The position numbers and the translations under genes were made by a program. Below the pieces are notes generated by a model. The model was not told where the DNA came from. It did no database searches and was given only the letters and a program-made list of their open reading frames with translations. This document shows, piece by piece, positions 1-64,000 of a stretch of 64,000 bases of DNA. This stretch comes from Glandiceps talaboti (Eukaryota; Hemichordata; Enteropneusta; Spengelidae): positions 25,325,723 through 25,389,722 of the forward strand of contig NC_135556.1 in the NCBI RefSeq assembly GCF_964340395.1. Direction: 5' to 3'. Within the stretch, counting starts at the first letter, position 1; every line of letters begins with the position of its first letter.

Positions 1-716
1 TTTACCTTTTAGCATGTACATCAAGTTTGATTAAATTGAGTTGCATTTGATAGCGTCGAGATTTTGGCTGTCAATGGACAGACATATATGGGTCATTCCT
101 ACGCCCCCTCCCCACCTAATTTGCATATCACTGAGATCGTTATGTGTAATATTTCAACATCTATACATCCCTAAATAATCTACACGACACATCTTACTGT
201 TCTTTCTTCTAATACAATTTAAAGAAATCAAAGTTACTTGCAGGCTCCCATTTCTTCTAAAATCAATCATGATTGGAGTTTGTTTCTCATCGTAACTTTG
301 TATCCCTGTGCTCATTTCACCAGCCCTTTTTAACTTGATTTCAATATACTTTTAGAGGAGTCACTGGTTTCCATCTTTTAACTTACATAATTTTACTGTT
401 CCTTTGCCAATCTTATCTGTTACTGCATTTTTTACTTATTAATGAGTATCTGTCCTCGATTACCTGTTCTTTTTTTAGTATCCTGAAGAACTTTCTTTGT
501 AAAACTTGAAACGTGGAAATAAAGGTTTTATCTGAAATCCATAGGGGCCATGTCTTGCCCACTAACAAAACCCTAAATTGTAAACCAGGCACAGCAACTA
601 CATTGTAGATCAGACTGAGATATGAAAAGAACAGAGAAATAGCATATTTTTACATTCAAACACACACCAACCAGCCAAACTCAGAAAAGCACACACCACC
701 TAGTTACAAGACGTAG

Positions 717-774
<58 letters not shown>

Positions 775-1537
775 AACTTGTGTGTTTTATGGCAAAGTGA
801 TTGTGTAAATCTGAATAGTCTCTAAATACAAACCTTCATAATTTAATGACCAATTCGCTATTTGACCTTCAATGACCAATTCGCTATTTGACCTTCTATA
901 TGGAGGTCAAAGTCTAAAAACAAAGCTGACCTTTGGGGTATAGATATTTAGGTCTTCAACTTCTTGCATTAACGCAGAAAGAAAATTTCAGTCATTTCAC
1001 AAAGGAAAATGTCAAGAGCTCATCATTGATAATATGTGGGTATAGACACTTCAATTTATCCATATGTATCAAACTTTAAGAGATGACAAGCAAAATATGC
1101 TTTTCTATCACAAATATGGCAGCCATTCTACTATTTAGGTCAAAGTTATGAAATTAAGTGACTTGCATATGCCTCACAGTCAAACCCAGTCATCTTATCA
1201 CTTGAAAAGTTTTATTCAAAAGTCTTGTAAGATAACCCATATGTGGCTATTTGACCTTGAAGAACTTTCAAGATCAAGGGTCAAGGTCTTACAAGAAAGC
1301 TCATATTTGACAATATTGGTGTAGGCACTTGAATGGAGTCACTGCACCTCTAAATTTTTGATGCATAGTCATGATAATGTAAAATAACAAATATGGCTGC
1401 CATTCAGAACCATATTTGATTCAGTCACAAAAAAATACCGCCAATGGCGTTGTAGCACAACTGTAGTTTTTAAAAATGTTTATCCATATGCTAGTCTATG
1501 CTAACAATAGGTGTTTATTTGCTGAATAACTATCCAG
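1..1537. other. 3' flank without a recognisable gene
   Basis: Holds a (CA)n tract (719-772), a direct repeat of tgaccaattcgctatttgac (about 847-895), a fragment of a dispersed repeat (ctaatttgcatatcact, about 117-140) and, at about 481-530, a plus-strand stretch with GAAACGT and AATAAA that resembles the 3' tail of a retroelement. No coding exon is seen. Confidence 0.6.
719..772. repeat. (CA)n microsatellite
   Basis: Uninterrupted CA dinucleotides. Confidence 0.97.
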
Positions 1538-1557
1538 TTGCCTATCCAACCATGTTG

Positions 1558-2190
1558 CTATCTTTACGATAAATGCTATCATTTGGCTGTTGCTATGGGC
1601 GTGGTCATGTTGTTAGATATATTTGCATACATTTGTGTATGTTTTTGTTCACTTGTGTATGAATTCCTGATATTGTCTTTGCAATATGTGATCATTTGGC
1701 TGTTGCTATGGGCGTGGTCTTGTTGCTAGGAAAATTTACATACATTTTTTGAATGTTTATTCAATTGTCTATTAAACCCTGTTGTTATCTTTGTGAAATA
1801 CACCACCGTTTGGCTGTTGCTATGGGCGTGGTCATGGTTACTAGGGTATTTGCATACATTTTTTGAATGTTTATTCATCTGTCTTTCTATTCCTGTTGTT
1901 ATCTTTGCAATATACGTGATTATTTGGCTGTTGTTATGGGCGTGGTCTTGTTGCTATGCAAATTTACATACATTTTTTGGATGTTTATTCAATTATCTAT
2001 TAAACCCTATTGTTATCTTTGTGAAATACACCACCGTTTGGCTGTTGCTATGGGCGTGGTCATGGTTGCTAGGGTATTTGCATACATTTTTTGAATGTTT
2101 ACTCACTTGCTTACCAGATGATGTTGTTATTTGACCAAAATATACTGCCATTTGGTTGTTGCTAAAGGGTGTGGTCATGGTCGCTAGGGC
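1558..2190. repeat. 113-114 bp tandem satellite, about 6 copies
   Basis: The phrase tttggctgttgctatgggcg recurs at about 1582, 1695, 1809, 1923, 2038 and 2151. Alternate copies share a variant (cttgttgcta versus catggttgcta), so the basic unit may be a dimer of about 227 bp. The ORFs across it are repeat artefacts. Confidence 0.93.
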
Positions 2191-2229
2191 CAATTTTGTC
2201 AAAATGTTTTTAAGAAAATCTGCAGAATA

Positions 2230-2822
2230 ACAGTTTCAGAAACATCTTGCCAAGTTTCAGACTAATTGACCAAGTACTTTTTGAGATATAAGTTTTTGAC
2301 CAAAAATGAACATTTTTACACCTAATTTGCATATCACTCATGGAATCATGGTATGCTTAATATTTCTTCGTCCATACATCCCTAGATACATTCCCATTAA
2401 ATTTCAGCCCAATCTGCTCAGTAGTTTTAGAATTATAGATTTTTAACCAAAAAGACACATTTTTAGCCCTAATTTGCATATCACTGATGGAATCATCCCG
2501 TCATGAACAAATCTTACTTTACACCCCCTTAAGAATGTTCCCACCAAATTTCGCACCAATCTGCCCAGTAGTTTCTGAGTTTAAGTTTTTTGACCAAAAA
2601 TCACATTTTTTGACCCAAATCACACACACCTGTGATGCGATCATTTTGATTTGAACAATTTCCCAACTAGACACCCAAAGTAATGGACCCACCAAATATC
2701 GTGGCAATCGGTTCAGCGGTTTTTGACTTTAAGTTGTTTACACACACACACACACACACAGACAGACAGACGCCGGGCGATCCCTATAGCACTACTGAAC
2801 AAGTTCAGTTGTGCTAACAAAA
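2230..2822. repeat. Dispersed repeat with microsatellite tail
   Basis: Internal sub-repeats (taatttgcatatcact, caatctgcycagtagtttt, tttttgaccaaaaa) lead into a (CA)n(GACA)n tract at 2743-2770, then gccgggcgatccctatagca and the end ttcagttgtgctaa. Partial relatives of the end are seen near 9930, 34796, 47100 and 57295. The class of element is unknown; it has no coding capacity. Confidence 0.7.
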
Positions 2823-2948
2823 TGACATGCGTGTCTCACATAGCATGTTTTCCTTTGTGCCAGGTTTGGTTGAAATCATTTGGTTAATGCCAGACATACA
2901 AGTGTAAACACACGAATGGATGCACGGATAGAACCCATTTGTAATACC

Positions 2949-3062
2949 CCCTTCCGAGCAGTGCCTGTTGGGAGCTAAAAACACAAACAGCACATACCAA
3001 CCAGTCCCTTCCGAGCAGTGCCCGTTGGGAGCTAAAAACACAAACAGCACATACCAACCAGT
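2949..3062. repeat. 57-bp tandem duplication
   Basis: Two nearly identical copies from cccttccgagcagtgcc to accaaccagt, differing at one or two bases. Confidence 0.95.
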
Positions 3063-3065
3063 TAA

Positions 3066-4553
3066 AACTCAAATAGAACTGTTCAATTTTATTATGGATT
3101 ATACAAAAAGTAATACAATGTAGCTGTCTATCACAAGTAAATTTACAAATGACCTTTGACCTCAGTATCTCCTCAGCCATTATTTCACATAATAATTACA
3201 TTGTATTTGAGGGATAACTACATGTATATATTCTAAACTGTGTAAAATCAATGACTGTAAATAATGGATCAAAAGTGGAAAATATCTCCAGAAAGTCAAC
3301 ACTGAAAATTACTAGCACTATCAGAAGTTACAAGTAATTTTCTTTAACATCGGCTCAAAAGAATCACTCGAAAACGTATGGGTTTTTTTTTTTTTATAAT
3401 CATAATACTGTTTGCTATCTGGCATAAGTAACTATAAACTGATCAAATTGCATATTACATTGACAGGCATTTATATCATCTGTCCTTCTTATCATTCTCT
3501 CTACATAAGTCCATCTTTCTAGTGCTACATATATATAACATCTACAAGACAAAAAAAAGAGACAACCTGCAAATCATACAATAAAATAATGCTATAAACA
3601 TCTTTCATATTTCACTGGACTTCTTAAGTCAATAATTATTGAAAACAGTACAATAAACTTCTAGCTATTTCATTTTTTTCTTGTAACGTGGAAATGTGCA
3701 CACACACATAAAATAAGACACTAAACACTTACATCTTAGCACATTTATACATCAAGGTATTTCATCACAAATAAATTACGCACTATCACTACATAAAACA
3801 TACATATTCTTTCAGACTGACTGAGCTACTTTTGCTTCTAATGTTACATTTCCGTTGAATTATTTCACGGAAAATTCAACTTTTCAATCAGCACCATCAA
3901 AAAATAAAAGCAATTAAAGTTTGAAATAAAGTGAAAATGCTCACATAAGATAATCAATCTGGTGTTCCCGAAATAACGTTTCTTTAAAACAAAAAATTAT
4001 CAGTTCTGGATAGTTCTGTTGTTGACATAACCATTTCATATGCGAGGAATACTCAACCTTAAAAACACTTCCAGTTCTGAGAAATATTCTAAGAAATACA
4101 TTACTTGATGGAAATACTTGAAAAATATGTTTCAAAGGGAAGTATTTTTGATTTTGAAGACACTTAGTGTAAAAGGTAAATTTGGCTAATAACAGTGTTT
4201 TTATTCAAGAATTAGCCACCTCTCAGGCAGCTTCAAACTTTGTTCATTTGTATACAGACAACATAGTCCTAGTCCTAGACCAAAACTTTTAATACTCTAT
4301 CAAGACAAATATGATACATGTAAAACCATGAAAAAAAGGTAGATGTACTCAAGGTAGTAAATGTATACAACACTACTATATAAACAGATTAGATAAAACC
4401 TGTGGTAATAGACAAGACACTTAGAGTCTAATTTGGCTAGATTTCTGTGTACTCACACTTTCACTCACGCTAACACTCGCACACAGTTACTCACTCACTC
4501 ACTCACTCACGCATGCACGCATGCATGCACACACACTCCAACATACTCCCACA

Positions 4554-4595
<42 letters not shown>

Positions 4596-4687
4596 CTCTC
4601 TCTCTCTCTCTCCCAGTCACTCACAAATACTCCCACTATTTACATGATGAATACAACACTGGTAGGAAATGTGCAATACCCTGTGAA
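3066..4687 (-). other. Probable 3' UTR of the FAT gene
   Basis: No exon or other gene is seen between the stop codon and about 3,060. Minus-strand AATAAA signals occur at 4200-4205 and 3088-3093; the latter is just before a tandem duplication and would put poly(A) addition near 3065-3075. The UTR starts with a (GA)n(TG)n microsatellite about 75 nt after the stop. The end point is a guess without cDNA. Confidence 0.4.
4549..4612. repeat. (CA)n(CT)n microsatellite in the 3' UTR
   Basis: Alternating CA then CT dinucleotides on the plus strand, preceded by ACTC- and GCATGCA-type simple sequence from about 4445. Confidence 0.95.
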
Positions 4688-61635
<56,948 letters not shown>

Positions 61636-61651
61636 GTCCTCTTCTAGTTGC

Positions 61652-64000
61652 CTGAAAGTAAACAAAAAATATATCAATATATTATATTTGTCACTGCATT
61701 GTACTCAACATCACTACAAGTAATATCAAAATTTTATATTTTTTAAGACAAGCTTTAATTTGCACATTTTGGACCAAACACAAAATATCAATGCCAGTGG
61801 ATCATAGTACACAATGCACTGACACTATTTGAATGGTAGTTTAAAATCATTGGCTTGGATTTGGCATTAGGTTTCTCCATAAAAAGTAAATTTATGCCAA
61901 ACTTTGTAGACAGTCAATGACATTTAAGAGTAGCACTCATGAGTAATCCTAAGCCTGATACCATTCAAGTCGACAACTACTGCTGGCCTACACAGTCTAA
62001 TATAGGTATGTTCTACAACAAATGGCCTCATTGTGCCTAGTACTCTACAGATGCTCCACAGGAAACAAAATTTTGGAAATAAATTTTAAATCAAACATGA
62101 CCTTTCTATGAAATATTACTAAAATAATAAGATGGCAGGTGAATAGTCCAATTGTTCAAACACAACTTATTATAAGTATACATATAGTTGTTTACTTTGG
62201 CTATTATCACAAAGGGTTATTGTGACTGCTATTAACACCAAACATACTTCTCACAAGATGTGGAAAGGTCATGGGAAAGTTAGACAAAAAACTGTACTCC
62301 TGTATCACAATGTATAGTATACTTGGCTGTCAGCTATAGTTCCTGAAACAGCACAGGTAACCTTGAAACTGCTATCATTCCAACATGACCACTTCCTTTC
62401 TTTACAGCCACACAACAGTAGCAAATTAGTATTCCCTTACAGAACTCAAAACTACTGATCACACGACAGCACATCCAGGGAAGGGGTGTCACGGAACAAG
62501 AACTTAAACAGGTCTAACTTAGTGTGCACAGAGTCCAGACTGTAACTGCTTTGGCAAATTCTAGCCTTGATCAGAAAGAAACATTAGAAGTGAAATGGTA
62601 CAATGGTAGCACTTTGACTACCCAGGCTTGTCGTGCTTGTAAATCTACACTACATATGTATATTCATGTATTTTGTCCCTTTATATTGTCACCTGTCAAA
62701 CAAGGACACATTACTTGAAAAATAGTACACTGGAAAGAAATGATGTATTAAGGCAAGACTTTCTACAGGATCCTGTTTCACAGCAAATGAGTATTAAAAA
62801 AGCTTGATTCCTCAACTAGTTTCATGCCTCAGCAGGCTTTTTCAAGATGATTTGAATTTAATTCAATTTTACTGTACCCATCAAACTTTTTTGTACAAGA
62901 ACCATAATGCTTATGACCCTGTGTTGCCCTTATCAAAACACAAATTGTAAATGTTTACTGACCAGAGATACCATAATGCACTAGTCTGAAAGTCATCACC
63001 TGTTTTGAGTTTTCAGTCTAAAAATCTCATTAGCCCTCATCCACGTCACAACAATCAATTTACCGTGATTGAAAGTAGTTTCACTGACACAACCCTACAC
63101 ACACATTTACCAAATATAACAAGAATCTCAAGAAAAGTGTTGCCTCAAAAATCAGGCCAAATTTGCACCTCAACAATGTGATTGTTTTGTCATGAACAAA
63201 TTGTACACAACACACCTATTATAAGTAAATCTAAAAAAGCACAACCAACTTTCAGACCACTAGTTATTTGACTTTATATCTTTCAATCAAGATTCACATT
63301 TTTTACCCAATTCATGAATCTTTAGTACAGTGTGATTATTCTATTTGAACAATTTCAAAACAAGACTTCCTATGTAAAATCTCCCGGGACACCACTCCTG
63401 ATCCCCAATTCAGTTGTGACGTCTTTCAATGGAATAACTACCTTGGATGACCTAGCACACCTCACTGACTAAATATTGTATTAGACTTATCAAGCAAGCA
63501 ATTCTGAAGTAGAAGTTACACACTCAAAGCCAGACACTTCAGATTTCTCACCATGACAAAATTGTGGAAATATATATGACAAAAAACTATTAAGTTATCA
63601 TGTTAATAAATGTTCTTGTTCTCTAAGCATAGGCCTACTTGCATCATCTGTGTCAAATAAGGCATCAAATATGCACAAATGACACGTTAACGTGACCTCT
63701 GTCTCTGTACCATGTTTACAGACTAAGTCTAACTTTGCTAAAATCCTTACCATGGTATACATGTATGGTAAGAATGAAATAAATAAAGCATTTGCTTAGT
63801 GTTACAGTGTACTGCAGGTCAATCCTTTTTGGTCATGGTCACATCACACTTTGGATAATGAAAACAACACTTGACACATATTCATACTTGCTTACTTACT
63901 TATGTACATAATTATAATCACAAGAGTTGGTTGTTTTCTCTTCTTATTTTTTCTTCTTTTTTTTGGGGGGGGAGAGAATATTTAACTCTATATCATGTCT
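61652..64000 (-). other. Upstream intron or 5' region
   Basis: The acceptor at 61652 implies a further 5' exon beyond it. No donor-bearing exon or promoter can be picked with confidence in this stretch. Around 63130-63430 it has a degenerate relative of the dispersed repeat at 2230. The window ends in a G-run (63965-63972). Confidence 0.6.

Noticed and set aside
1793-2134. 113-residue plus-strand ORF with WLLLWAWS repeats
   Set aside because: Produced by the 113-bp satellite; no gene signals or homology.
61636-61677. Upstream Met at 61677 as start codon
   Set aside because: It lies beyond a strong acceptor site (tttactttcag at 61652), so it is intronic; the tandem ATGs at 61635/61632 directly precede the signal peptide.

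Overview
The window is a piece of an animal (metazoan) nuclear genome. It is AT-rich and intron-rich, full of CA/GA microsatellites, minisatellites and decayed mobile elements, and it carries one very large spliced gene on the minus strand. No prokaryotic, organellar or viral gene was recognised, and no plus-strand gene or structural RNA gene could be supported. The species cannot be fixed from the sequence. The protein closely matches vertebrate FAT1, which fits a slowly evolving invertebrate; a hemichordate, lancelet or conservative lophotrochozoan are guesses only.

The gene is a FAT1/2/3-type (Drosophila Fat-like/kugelei-type) giant cadherin. By following reading frame, splice sites and family alignment I assembled 28 coding exons from the ATG at 61635 down to the stop at 4688. 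The exons sum to 14,523 nt, divisible by three, and encode 4,840 residues. Order from the N-terminus: signal peptide, 34 cadherin repeats (exons 1-22), one EGF (exon 23), one laminin G domain (exons 24-25), three EGFs, a transmembrane helix and a tail of about 645 residues ending in the PDZ-binding motif HTEV. Without exon 27 (723 nt, phase 1-1) the protein would be 4,599 residues, close to human FAT1.

Layout: 1-4687 is the 3' flank and probable 3' UTR, with a 113-bp satellite and a dispersed repeat. 4688-12503 holds the tail, transmembrane, EGF and laminin G exons. 13310-35153 holds the densely packed middle cadherin exons with mostly 0.3-0.8 kb introns. 35154-58289 is mostly three very long introns with two small exons (44560-44621 and 48848-49162). 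58290-61651 is one giant exon with the signal peptide and about ten cadherin repeats. 61652-64000 is an upstream intron; the promoter and 5' UTR exon(s) lie outside the window.

The non-coding part holds two CAGGG-ended hAT-like elements, one of them inserted inside an (ACTG)n array; a 26-bp perfect hairpin next to a 62-nt exon; six CArG boxes at exactly 32-bp spacing; two perfect CTCF-like 14-mers; foldback repeats; a GC-AG intron; and an exon edge duplicated together with its donor site. I found no evidence of a wholly new biological system. The most interesting items are the lineage-specific tail exon, the hairpin, the CArG array and the recurrent intron positions inside cadherin repeats.
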